Source: Grammothele lineata
Lineage: Eukaryota; Basidiomycota; Agaricomycetes; Polyporales; Polyporaceae
Length of the DNA: 64,000 nucleotides
Assembly (NCBI GenBank): GCA_002150815.3
Contig: NDFF03000381.1
Coordinates: 124,001-188,000 of the forward strand
Reading direction: 5' to 3'
The translations under genes and the position numbers were made by a program. Shown piece after piece: positions 41,642 through 52,167 of this stretch (positions within the stretch are counted from its first letter, which is position 1; each line of letters starts with the position of its first letter). The notes beneath the pieces were generated by a model. It searched no databases. It saw nothing but the letters and a program-made list of their open reading frames with translations, and was not told the origin of the DNA.

Positions 41642-42308
41642 CGGATGGTGAGGGCAGGGAACGTGAGAGACGGGGGCGGAGGAGAGAGGGAGGCGGCCGA
41701 GGGAGGAGAGACGGCGTCGGGCGCGTTGGGCTGGGAAGTGGCGAGAGAGGCTCGGAGCAAGGGGGAAAGATCCTGCCTGGGCGATCTCGCGTGGAGAGAG
41801 CATGGGAAGATTGGGTGTGAGCGAGGGATCTGGGAGAGACGCCGGAGCCGACACCCTGGAGCCGGTGCTTGACGCGGGGGAGGGAGGCGAGGATGGACGG
41901 GCGAGAGCGTTGGAGAGACGCCGCCGTCCGCTGGCCATCTCTGCTCTGCTCGCGAGCATGGGCTCTCGACGGACGGCTGTCACTTGCCTCCCGCTCTCGC
42001 CCGACGCGTCCCCGCTCGTCCGTGCGCGACCGCCCGCGAGTGCTCCCAGCCACCCGCCGCCCGTCCGTCGCGCCCACCCTTGCCCCGCCAGTCCCCGCCG
42101 CCACCGCGCGTTTCCTCTGGCAGCCCCGACCATTCTCATCCATCCGAGGCCTGCCACCTGCCGCTTTCGAACCCTCTGCGACGCCCGCTCGCCCCTGCCC
42201 TCTCTCGTCCCGCCCCAATCAGCCTAGGCCACCAAAGGATCCGCCCCTGCCTCTTTCTCTCCCACTGGCCGCCCGTCTAGGCGCGAAGAATCCCCCCGGA
42301 AACGCTCC

Positions 42309-43968
42309 TTGTCCTACCACCCTTACCGGACGCCTGCTCCCCCTTCTAGAAATATACGCCCCCTCATCCTTCCTTCCTTCCCCCCCACCCCCCCACCCCC
42401 CCCCCCCACCCCCCCCCCACCCCCCCCCCCCCCCCCACCCCCCCACCGACTCCTCTCCCGCCTGCGTCTCCTTCAGTGCGTCCTATCTCCGTCTCCCGTC
42501 TCCCTTCGCACGCTAACAATCTCCCTCCGGCCAGTCGGCATTGTCGATTTTACCGAATACGTGAGCGCTTCCTTCAGACGCCCGCTTTGGCGCCCTCTGG
42601 GTTCTCATTCCACTCTTCATCGTCCCACTAGGCCAACTGGGTGTACTGCTCGGAATCTGTCTACGATCTCCTCGGTACGTCTTTCATCCGCGCTCTCAAT
42701 ATACCCGCCGTCCACACCTGACTTTTCGTACCTCTCTAGGCTATGAGCCACGCGAACTGATCGGGACCTCCTCCCTCCTCCTCGTCCACCCGGACGAGTT
42801 CTCCGAGGTCAAGGAGCTCCACTACACCACCATCTCCCAGGATCAGGCTGCCGTGCTTGCGTACTTGCGCATGAAGCACAAGGACCCTTACAAGGGCTAC
42901 ATCCTCTGCGGCATTGTCAGTCCCTATTTCCATCTACTCACACGACCACACGGCCTCGACCACTAACTTCCTGCATCTTTTCGGCATCCAGTCCCGCACC
43001 GTCTGTCAGAACGTCTTGGTTGGCAGCGTCTCCTTTGCCGCCCCGGGCCCCAAAGCGATGCACAACGCTTCAACCGCCCAGGAAGTCAAGATCATCACGC
43101 CCACCGCAAAGGATCTCGAATTCAGGGTGCGCTTCTCCCCGTGGCTCCCCCTCAACCTTCTCCCGGAACACACCGTGCTGACTCTGCGCCGCGCCGCGAC
43201 TATTAGCGTTGGAACGACCCGAACCCGATGCCGCCCTGCCCCGTACCGGGCGACCGCGACCGCGACCGCGGCAGCGAGCGACGGCCGCGGGACCGCAAGG
43301 AGGCGATCTCGTTCGACCCGCTGCCCGAGATGTCGGTGCGCACGGCGCTGATCCTCGACCGCTTCTCGCGCAACTGCACGGTCATGTACTGCTCGAACGA
43401 CAGCCTGCTCGCGACGACGACGTGCATGGGCCGCTCCTTCTTCGACTTTGTCGCCCGCCGCGACGAGGACCTCGTCCGCTCCTGGATCGACGTCATCAAG
43501 TCCTGGGGCGTCAACGAGCGCGGGCAGCCGTCCGACGGCGGCTTCGGCTTTGGCAAGTTCAACCTCGTCGTCAAAGGGCGCGACTCGAGGTGCGTGCGCT
43601 AGAGTACCGCATGCTCGCTACTTGTCGCTCACTCGCCCTGATTTCACAGTATGCGTCCGCCCGACCCCGTGCCTTCACGGCACAGGAGCGGCTCGCACGC
43701 GTACGGCGAGTCCGCCTCCTCATCCTCCTCGCGAGCCCGCGACCGCGACTCAGGGCGCTCCTCCGGATACCCCACCTCCGCGCACGGCTCGTCGGCGGGC
43801 GCGGGCTACCGTGACCGCGACCGAGAGCGCGACCGCGACAGGGACCGGTACCGAGACTCGCGGGGCGGCGGCAAGGGGCGGCCGTCGGACGGCGAGCGCG
43901 TCGTCGACGCCATCTTCTCCGCGCACTCGGACGGGCTGATGGTAATCCTCCGGCCGGCGTCGACATAA
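42309..43968 (+). CDS. PAS-domain protein (light/stress sensor type)
   Basis: The PAS core is read across two introns: VGIVDFTEY | ANWVYCSESVYDLLGYEPRELIG, then LVHPDEFSEVKELHY. A PAS-associated stretch (YLRMKHKDPYKGYILCGI | SRTVCQNVLVGSVSF) follows. A second conserved block reads RTALILDRFSRNCTVMYCSND through SFFDFVARRDEDLVRSWIDV and resembles another PAS-like fold. The C-terminus is Arg/Asp/Ser-rich and ends ILRPAST. No GATA finger or LOV cysteine motif is seen, so it differs from WC-1 and WC-2 though it resembles their PAS parts. The 5' end is uncertain: the frame opens with TTG (42309, L-SYHPYRTP), no in-frame ATG precedes the PAS core, and a poly-C tract lies in between. Confidence 0.68.
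42380..42447 (+). repeat. Poly-C tract with scattered A
   Basis: About 68 bases of almost pure C broken by single A residues. It sits in the first exon or first intron of the PAS gene and would encode only Pro and Thr. The complementary strand is a long G-run array able to form G-quadruplexes. Such tracts vary in length and are prone to assembly error. Confidence 0.9.
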
Positions 43969-46900
43969 CGAGCTCGGGATGTGATGCAGGCGTGATTCAT
44001 CTGCCTGCTCGCTTGCCCCGCCCCTCCCCATCTCCCGGCTTGCGTATGTCGACTCTTGTTTTTCGTATGCGTTAGTTCCGTTTATGCGGCCTATTGCCCG
44101 TACGCACCGCTCCCGAGCCCGCCCACCGATAGAGAGACCCCGTCATACCCCCCACGATCCGCGATCCACGCCGTTTACCACGTTTCCACGATCTACGTCT
44201 GCATTATCCCCCGTCTTCCGTTCTCCGTCCTCCGTCTTCTGTCGCCCGCCTTCTCTTCTCGCCCCCGCTCCAAATCTGTAGCAAATTCACGGTCCGCTCT
44301 TCTATATGGCGCTATATACGAACACGAACGTCCATGACTCTATGACTCTATTACGACACATCGTACGGGAACGCAAAGAAGAAACCAACAGCCCCGAATA
44401 CCCCTGAATCCATACGTCCCGTGCCCGCCTCTTCTGACTCTTCCGGACTTCGCTGTATACGCGGTGACCGGGCAATTTTGCCCCGGACTCTTACGGTAAC
44501 CCGGCGGACGGGGCGGGTCGCGCCCGCGGCCAATCGCCTACATAGCCCGTCGTAACCTCCTTGTCGATGACGCGGACGCGCCGTCCATGCGATTTAAACG
44601 TAGCGTAGGTTCGCATACATAAGTACTTACGTGCGCCGGGCCCCTCCCGAACAGCGGCTCGAGGTGCGCACGCGCGTCCGATCACGACGAAGCGACGTGT
44701 ACACGTATGTACGTGAAAAGGTGCGCACACAAGCTCTGCGGCTGGCAGGCCTGCTTCTAGCGGCGGCCGGGCGGCGTGCAGATTGTTGAGCACCGTTAGC
44801 TCGAGCTGAATCTTCCTTCGCCCGGCCGCGGCGAGCGCAGCGCTCGCGCAGGCTCTCCGCGGCGCGGCGCGTCTCCCGGTCGCGGCGACTTGAGAGGTTG
44901 CAAGGAAGTCCGCGTGTGAGCAGTACTAGTGCTAAGCAGGGCGAACTGTCCGTGCTCCGCCACGGCCGCGTCGGGTTCTTGAACCTTGCCTCGGGCCTGG
45001 TGACTCGCTGTGTGCGCGAACGCTCACGGGTAGGGGGCGTCTGTGCGTCAGCCCGCTCTCGCGATCTCACGAGCCGTGGGGGCTCGCAGGGTAGTATCTC
45101 GGTGAGCGCACACTGCGTAACCGCACTGGGATGTCCTGATACCTTGCAAGAACGTCGAGAGAATTATCATCCCCGAGTGAGGCCACAGACCGCCACATTG
45201 TTATCTGATAGGGACGGCGTCGGCAGCCAACGTTCGAGATCCAAGACGGATCTGTCACGCCCTCCACGTCCCCTAGACGCGTTCGCGGAGGCTGGCTGCC
45301 AGCCAAAGTTGGCCCTGGTTGGCCTCCACGCTCCCGGCGCCGGGCGTTCAGCGGAGCGACTTCGATCTTGGGCCCCAGCGCGTCGACAGCGCGACCCCGT
45401 TCTGTGCACTCGATTCCGCGATCGAGCGAGACGGCGAGACGGGCGTGGAGAGATGGGCAGGGTCGCCGCGCCCCGGGAAGCGCGCCAGATTGCATTGGCC
45501 CCGTGCGGGATCTCGCCCTAGGTCCGGCCGAACAGCGACGTCCACTTTGCGAGCACCTTCACGCGCATGCGCCGCGCAGATTGATATAGATTCTGTTGAC
45601 CGCCCGGGCGCGTGCTGGAGGTCGAACGATGCTAGAAGCGTGTGCATGTCTACCTGCGCGTACGCCGAGGCGGATGCCGTTGGGCAGATCGATATCGCCG
45701 CGCCTTGTTCGCGTCCACTGCGCCGGCAGCAATAATGGCGTCACCGTATATTGAACTCTGAACAAATGGCTCGAGTCGAGGTGTTGACTCGTGAAGTGGA
45801 ACTGTTTCCAGCGTCGACTCGTTCTGCAGGCACGGTCAGACGGATTGGAACATCGCGCTCTGGGCACAAGGTCATCGTTATCAGAAGCCACGACGATCCG
45901 GCGTGCGCTGAGTAGCCGAGATCGCCCTGCGCTCCTCTTGGGCTGCAGCTCATACTCCTATTTGAACCCGGACATCATATCATACCTGTGGCGGTTGCAG
46001 GGAGCGCCCCTGGTGCTCATGCAAGCTTCGTTCGTCGGGCGGGCTCGGCCGCCGCGTGCACGACGTACGCCCAACGCTGCGTGATCGCTTCCCTGCGAGG
46101 CGGAAGCTTTGAGTGCAACCTCTCCAAACGGATCGTCCGTCATGCAGCCTTCGCTGCGCTGTGGGCTCCAGCGCTGCCTGCCGCGCCGAATCGACAGTAC
46201 CTCTGTGAAGAAAAACGTCCGACCCGCACCTGGTACCCTCGTGTTCCAGCGCACGCCGCGCGATTACGCCTCCCTGCGCGCCTCCGCGCGCGGATCGGAA
46301 GGACGTCGCGAACGATGTGCCTCGGATCCGTGCGCACGCTCGAGGCTAGAAGCCCGCACGCGGCGCAAGCTCAAGCTCAGGCGCGGGCCCGTCTTAATGC
46401 CTGGCTCGCCCCGCTCCCAGGCCCCCGAGCACGCGCCGCAGTCATGCGGCGCCGCGGAGGCGTCGACGTCGACCGGGCGTTGTATTCTTGGGCCACCCAG
46501 CCCCAGCCGCACTGCGCCCGCGAACCTGCGAACTCGCGCCTCGTGCATGCGCACCTAGAAGGGGCTCTTGGGCGCCTCCGCTGGGAACGGGGCCGATAAG
46601 TGCTCGGGCGAGGGAAGGCGCGCAGGCTGCGGCGGGTGAAGGTCGTGAGCGTGAACGTGGTGATTGCGTGGGTGGCCATGCTCAGGACTTACGCAACAGT
46701 GTGGGCATCCGGCGTTCAAACTAGCGACCGAATGGGAGTGCCCCCCGAACTACGGCTCGGAGCGTCGACACCGTCGTAGGTAGATTGCTGGTAACCGGGA
46801 CGTTGCAAGTGCGAATGGTACAGTGTAACAGAGTCGTGCGTTGCTTGATGGCTTGGTCCTGGTGCAGGCGGCTTTCGTGCTGGAAATCAGCGCTTCCGCG

Positions 46901-48077
46901 GCGGTTATGAAGACGATAAGATGCGCGAATGCCGTCACATCCCGTAGGTTGCGAACTCATGTCCGATCTATGAAGAAACAAAACAAGCACATTAGCCGCC
47001 TAGTTAAGACGTGAGTACCTGACCACAAAACGCCGAAGATCTCACGTTGCCCACATCCTCCAGCCCACAGACGACGTGCGACGTCCTCGTGGCGGCGGAC
47101 AAAGCTGTTGAATATGTACTAGTGTGCGCGGTTAGCGCCCGCGAGCGTAACATTAACCCACGCCGTCGCGGAAATATATGGCGGCGACCACAGATCTCGG
47201 CCAGCTCGTGCGCCCGCGTGGCCAGATCCAGCGTCGCTGCACGGATCTTGTGCAGCGTGCCCAGCGAGAGCCAGCAAGGCGGGCCCGCGGGGGCCCGCCG
47301 TGCGCCGCGGATGCAGACCCGTCCTCCCGCCCCGCAGCTGCCCGTCTGGGCAGGAGCTCGCCCGGCGTGTGGGCCCAGCCGTTCCTCGTCATAAGCACTG
47401 ACTTACCGGCGTCCCGGCAGCCGACGGCATACGCTCATACAGCGGTGTCGTCCTGCGGGCGCTGGGGGTGGTGGTTGAGGCCGACCCCGGAGGGCCGCTG
47501 CGGGACGGCACGCGTATTAGTACTGAGATGAAACGGCTTCTGTGCTCCCGAGGCTTCGCTGGGACCGGTGTTTGGCCACGTCGGCGTCCGAGGGTCCCAA
47601 CCCCCGTGGTGAATGACCACCAGGTTCTACACCAGAAGGACGGAGAGAGGCGTAGAGGTTGATGGGGGTGCATGTGGGTGCCCCGGGTCGTCGCGTCGGT
47701 TAGAGGTAGTTCGTTGTCGAGAAGCGGGGTCGGGAAAGCCTTATGTGGAGTTAGAGTGGGATAGATACCCTCATGGGGATGTGACAAGAACTGTGTCGGG
47801 TAACAGGAGACAATGAGAGGAGACATGGCGGAGTTCAATGTCAAGAAACTCAGCCGACGGGCATTTTCTACCCATCCCATCAAAACATGACGTGACTTGT
47901 TCCACGTGATCTCGTTACCTCTCACCCTTGGACTCTGCATCTTGCCAATGATCCGGATTCATGAACCGATGGTGGTATCGAATGTCATTATGTCTATGCA
48001 TGTTAACCGGTGCGCTCCGTAGTCTAAGTCTATGAAGTGGGTAACATCGAGAAAGCCGTCCAAATTAAAAATCCACA
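43969..48077. other. Second gene-poor GC-rich block
   Basis: About 4.1 kb. The first 350 bases are pyrimidine-rich and fit the 3' UTR of the PAS gene. The remainder has overlapping Arg/Ser/Pro-rich frames on both strands (for example 44627-45070 minus, 45988-46599 plus, 47389-47940 minus) with no motif, plausible splice plan or repeat that I recognise. It lies directly 3' of HAD copy C. Confidence 0.45.
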
Positions 48078-49210
48078 TTACAACGCGACGACGAACTTGA
48101 GGCGGTCTCCCTCAGGGATGACCTGAACCTGCTCCATCGTGTCCACGATGAAGTGCGCCCCGCAGTTCTCGATCTTCGAACGCTCGTGGCTCGTACACAC
48201 CGCGATCACCGTCGCACCCGATGCGACACCGGCGCGGATGCCTGACGGCGAGTCCTCGAAGACGACACACCGCTTCGCGTCGAACCCGAGCTCCTTCGCA
48301 GCGAGCAGGAACGGGTCGGGCGCGGGCTTGCCAGCCTTCAAACGCTTGTCGTCGGCGGTAATGGTGACGTCGGGAGGAGTGATGCCGACGCGGGTCATAC
48401 AGCCGTATGCTGCAGAGAAAGAGGACGGTCAGCCTCAAGTTCATTTGAAGTATACAAGCACGCTATAGACTCACCATATGTCTTCGCGCCCGAAGTAGCG
48501 ACAGCGTACTTCCCCTTGGGGATGGAGCCCATGAGCTTCTTTACGCCGGGGAGGATGCGGACGGAACGGTCCACGGCACAGGCTTCGGTCTGCCACGCCT
48601 CTAGGACATTCTTGACGACGTCCTTCGAAACCTCTTCCTCGTCGTCCTCAAACACATCGTCCAAGACCTGCTCTTCAGATGCAAGGCGGTGAAGCCTTTC
48701 GCTGAGTCGTCCAACAAACGATGGACGGCGAGAACGTCCGGAGGGAGAGGGTGGGGACGAGGTAGGGGACCCGGTGAAAGGCGACTCATCCGACGAATCG
48801 TCGCTCAAGGAGGGAGCAGACAGAGGGGGCGTGGGGTCCGAGGGCGATGGGATCGTCGACGGCCGACGGGAGCCAGGTCCGTGCCTGTTGTAGGCGTCGG
48901 CGAAGAAGAGGATAGACTCCTCGAAGGCCTGCACCTCCGAGTCCATCTCGTGTGCCTTGATGTGAGGCTTGAACTGGGTGAGGTTGTCGACGGCGCGCTT
49001 GCCGTGCGTCGCGGCGATCACGAACTCGGGGTCCTGCCCGATGTCCTTCGCGACCTTGCCCCACGCAGCCTCCACAGCGGCGATGGAGTCGGTGAGGGTG
49101 CCGTCCTGCAATGACGCGTTAACATAGGATTTGTGAAAGGTGAAGCTGACACGCACCATGTCAAAGAGAACGGCATCTGCGTAAAAGGAAGTGGCGGTGG
49201 CGGAAGACAT
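48078..49210 (-). CDS. HAD-superfamily phosphatase, copy C
   Basis: Starts MSSATATSFYADAVLFDM at 49210. Intron 1 (49106-49156, 51 bases, normal CAG acceptor) again splits motif I. The exons then encode DGTLTDS, a Ser/Pro-rich insert with RRPSFVGRLSERLHRLASEE, VATSGAKTY, GKPAPDPF and VVFEDSPSGIRAG. The last exon ends KFVVAL at 48078. All catalytic residues of HAD motifs I-IV are present. It is closest to copy A: the last exons differ at only a few, mostly silent, positions, which points to recent duplication or exchange. The cap insert differs most. Confidence 0.88.
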
Positions 49211-49316
49211 GCTGGTATCGTGGGTATGAGAGTATGAGAGGAGCGTAGAACGATGTGAAGCGGGTAGTAGGCAATGTGAGGAGAACGTCGTGCATATCCG
49301 GAGCTAGAACGAGCTG

Positions 49317-49324
49317 TATTTATA
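49317..49324 (-). promoter_or_regulatory. TATA box of HAD copy C
   Basis: On the minus strand this reads TATAAATA, about 110 bases upstream of the ATG at 49210. Confidence 0.55.
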
Positions 49325-50115
49325 CTCGTAGAGAATATCTGACGTAGTAGCCCCTCCTATGCCAACCCCCTTCGGAACTCCTGTAACATCGTAATTAAGG
49401 GGCACTTACCGACACCACCGGCGCGAGGAATATGCCCATGCATCATAGGAGGGGAGGGCATCGGAAGCAAATTCACAGTCACAGAACATAAAGGGGCCGA
49501 CGTTCAACGTTCAACGTTCAACGCTCAGAGGACAGCCTCCTGTGTCCGTACCCTGTAAATCGCGAATGTGTGTCGGCGGAGAAAGATAGGGCCTTGAATA
49601 TCGTGCTCGACCTTCTGTATCGTGCCCCTCAGAACAAGATAGACGTGTATTTGCGCAAGAAGGCATCCCCTAGGCATTCTGAGGGGATCTTCCGGCTTAA
49701 GGGGGAAAGAAATATCACGAAGAGACCTTGAAGAGGTGAATAGGGAAAAAACGCGCGCAGGCAAGCGCTCGCTCGTTCTCTGTAGGACTGTGAGAAATGT
49801 CTCGTGATCGCGTCGGGAGGATGCGAAATTCGAATATTCATGAATACTGTCACCTCCGTCTTCGCTAGATGAATCTATCTCTGTTCAGCCAGCCCAGCTT
49901 CCTCTCATTCACCCCGCTTCACCCCCTTGAATTGTATGGCTCGATGTTCAGCAAGGCACCATCGAACCTTGGCAAACTACCAATCAATACTAATCGGCGT
50001 GTCTATACCCGTGGTTGCTCGTCCAATTTGCACGGAGGTCATTCAATGCTCGAGGGGTATGTTTTACCCAGGCTCATCATTACGTCGTTGAAGAGAATGG
50101 CTGAAATAATATGGT
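49325..50115. other. Intergenic region between HAD copies C and D
   Basis: It holds a short tandem repeat (GTTCAAC units at about 49505-49522) and otherwise nothing recognisable. Copies C and D are head-to-tail on the minus strand, about 0.9 kb apart. Confidence 0.45.
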
Positions 50116-51262
50116 CTACTCCGGGTACGCAATAGTAAATTTCAAGCCGCCGTCCTCGCAGACCACCCCAACCTGCTCCATCGTGTCGACGACGTAGTGT
50201 GCCCCGCAATGCGCGATCTGCTCCCGCGCATGTCCCGTGCACACTGCCACGACGATAGCACCCGCCTCCAGACCTGCGCGAATACCTGCTGGGGAGTCCT
50301 CGAAGACGACGCACTGGTGCCTTGCGTGGAGGCCGAGGTCTTCCGCGGCAAGGAGATAGGGATGCGGCGTAGGCTTGTCAGCCTCAAGACGTTCGTCGTC
50401 CGTCGTAATCATCACCGTTGAAAGGGGGATCCCGGCGCGGGCTATGCATCCGTGTGCTATCGACAGATGAGGTCAGCTGCACTCTTTACAAGGAGGGCAT
50501 GGAAACGGTGCGTACCGTAGGTCTTTGCACTGGAGCTCACAATCGCGCGGCGACCTTCAGGAATGGAATCCATCAGTCTTCTCGCACCTGGGAAAACGCG
50601 TATAGAACGGTCGACTAAAGAGGCCTGGGCCTGCCAGGCCTCCAACCGGCGCTCTGCATCGACGATCTCCTTCGAACCGTCGTTGACCTCAATCTCCTCC
50701 ATGAAGACGTCATCAGATGTTGCCCCCTCAGCCGTGAGGAGCCCCAAATGGTTGCTGACGCGGCGAGAGAAAGACGGGCGGTGAGGCCAGCCGCCATCGC
50801 TCGCGGACGAAGATCTCCGGGACGGATCCCGCGAGCCCGAAGATGACGTACTGCCCGAGCCAGGAGGGGATAGGGGCGGAGTGGGGGACGAGGCGGCGGC
50901 GGGTGGGGCACGACCTGCGCCGGGACCGTGCTTGTGGTACGCATCCGCAAAGAAAAGTACGGTCTCTTCGAACGCCTGAACTTCCGCGGCCATCTGGTTC
51001 GGGCGGATGTTTGGCTTGAACATGGCGAGGTTGGCGGCTACTCGTCCGCCGCGGGCTACTGCGATGACGTATGCAGGATCTTTGCCGACTTCGCCAGCGA
51101 GTTTGGCCCATGCTGCTTCTGTTGCTGCGTTTGAGTCGGTTAGCGTCCCATCCTGCGAAGTTAAGTGAGTTTTATGTGCAATCTGGCGTTCTACAGCCTG
51201 CAACTGACCAGATTGAAGAGGGCCGCAGCAGCATAGAAAGTCATTGCGGTTCCGCGCGACAT
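50116..51262 (-). CDS. HAD-like protein copy D, nucleophile Asp replaced by Asn
   Basis: Starts MSRGTAMTFYAAAALFNL at 51262. Intron 1 is 51153-51208 with a GTCAGT donor and GCAG acceptor. Motif I reads NLDGTLTDS: the Asn codon (AAT on the minus strand, 51212-51214) stands where A, B and C have the nucleophilic Asp. Motif II (VSSSA), the motif III Lys (DKPTPHPY) and the motif IV acidic pair (VVFEDSPAGIRAG) remain. The cap insert is long and Ser/Pro-rich, with HRPSFSRRVSNHL. It is the most diverged copy, yet its frame and splice sites are intact, so it is probably expressed but unable to form the phospho-enzyme intermediate. A role as regulatory pseudophosphatase is inference. Confidence 0.82.
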
Positions 51263-51360
51263 GTTCAACGTGCAACTTGCGCTGACGAAGGTGATACTAG
51301 GATGTAAGATGTTGGAACAGTGAAGTGCGGATCAACGCCAGGCGTTCTCCCTTAATGTAC

Positions 51361-51366
51361 TTTATA
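51361..51366 (-). promoter_or_regulatory. TATA box of HAD copy D
   Basis: The minus strand reads GATATAAAGTAC around this position, about 100 bases upstream of the ATG at 51262. Confidence 0.45.
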
Positions 51367-52167
51367 TCCACCCTACGTGGTTAATGTCCGCGGATGCGGG
51401 TTGCTGGGAATCAGGGGCGGGCCTGGCATGTCCGTCCATTCAATCCCATGTAACCGCATACCTTAGGAGACACGATGGTCGTTAGTTCCAATATCCGCAC
51501 CTCCTATGCCCCTCGAGGAATAGGGAGGTCGAGGGGCTTCAATTCCTAAAGATTATCCAACCTTCGTACGTACCGATTGCGTCTTTCTGTCGTCAATGAC
51601 GCATCAAGCCTCCTCTCCGCACGCGTACGCAACGAGCCGAGACCAACGTCATCGGCTGTGTGTCGTTTGGACATCATCCCATTACACTGCTATACCTAAT
51701 TAGCAAGTCGTACTCTGGGGCGGGTCGTCATATCGTGCATGAAGCCCATAAACATACGTGCACCATTCTCGTCGGGATACAGAGATGAGAGAGAAACGGA
51801 GAGAGAGAGGGCAGGAGATAATAAGACATAGGAACAGAGACAGAGAGTAGGGGAGACGACCTGTCTGCCGCACGCATCTAACTGATGTACAACGCTTGAC
51901 CAGGGTGGTGCGTGCGGGGCAAGTCAAAGTTTGAACATATGGAAGGAAGGGATTTACGCCATGATGAACTGTCCAGTGACAAGATTAATGTTACCATGCA
52001 GCGGCTGTAGTGGGAGATGATCGGAAGAGGGTGGCCCGGCTGTAGAACGGTCGAATCTCGAAGGGCAGTGAGGAAATGCGGTCTGTTCTACAGTCTGCAA
52101 CCTCGAGGATTAGCGCGAGTATCATTTTACCACAGAGATCGGACGTACCCAAATGTATGCAAAGCGA
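51367..52167. other. Intergenic region with a GA-rich tract
   Basis: A purine-rich stretch lies at about 51780-51850. No gene recognised. Confidence 0.45.

Noticed and set aside
47389..47940. 183-codon minus-strand frame downstream of HAD copy C
   Set aside because: No motif, no homology I recognise and no splice signals; Pro/Thr/Arg-biased chance frame.
49500..49525. Short GTTCAAC tandem repeat
   Set aside because: Only about three units, consistent with simple slippage. No link to a gene.
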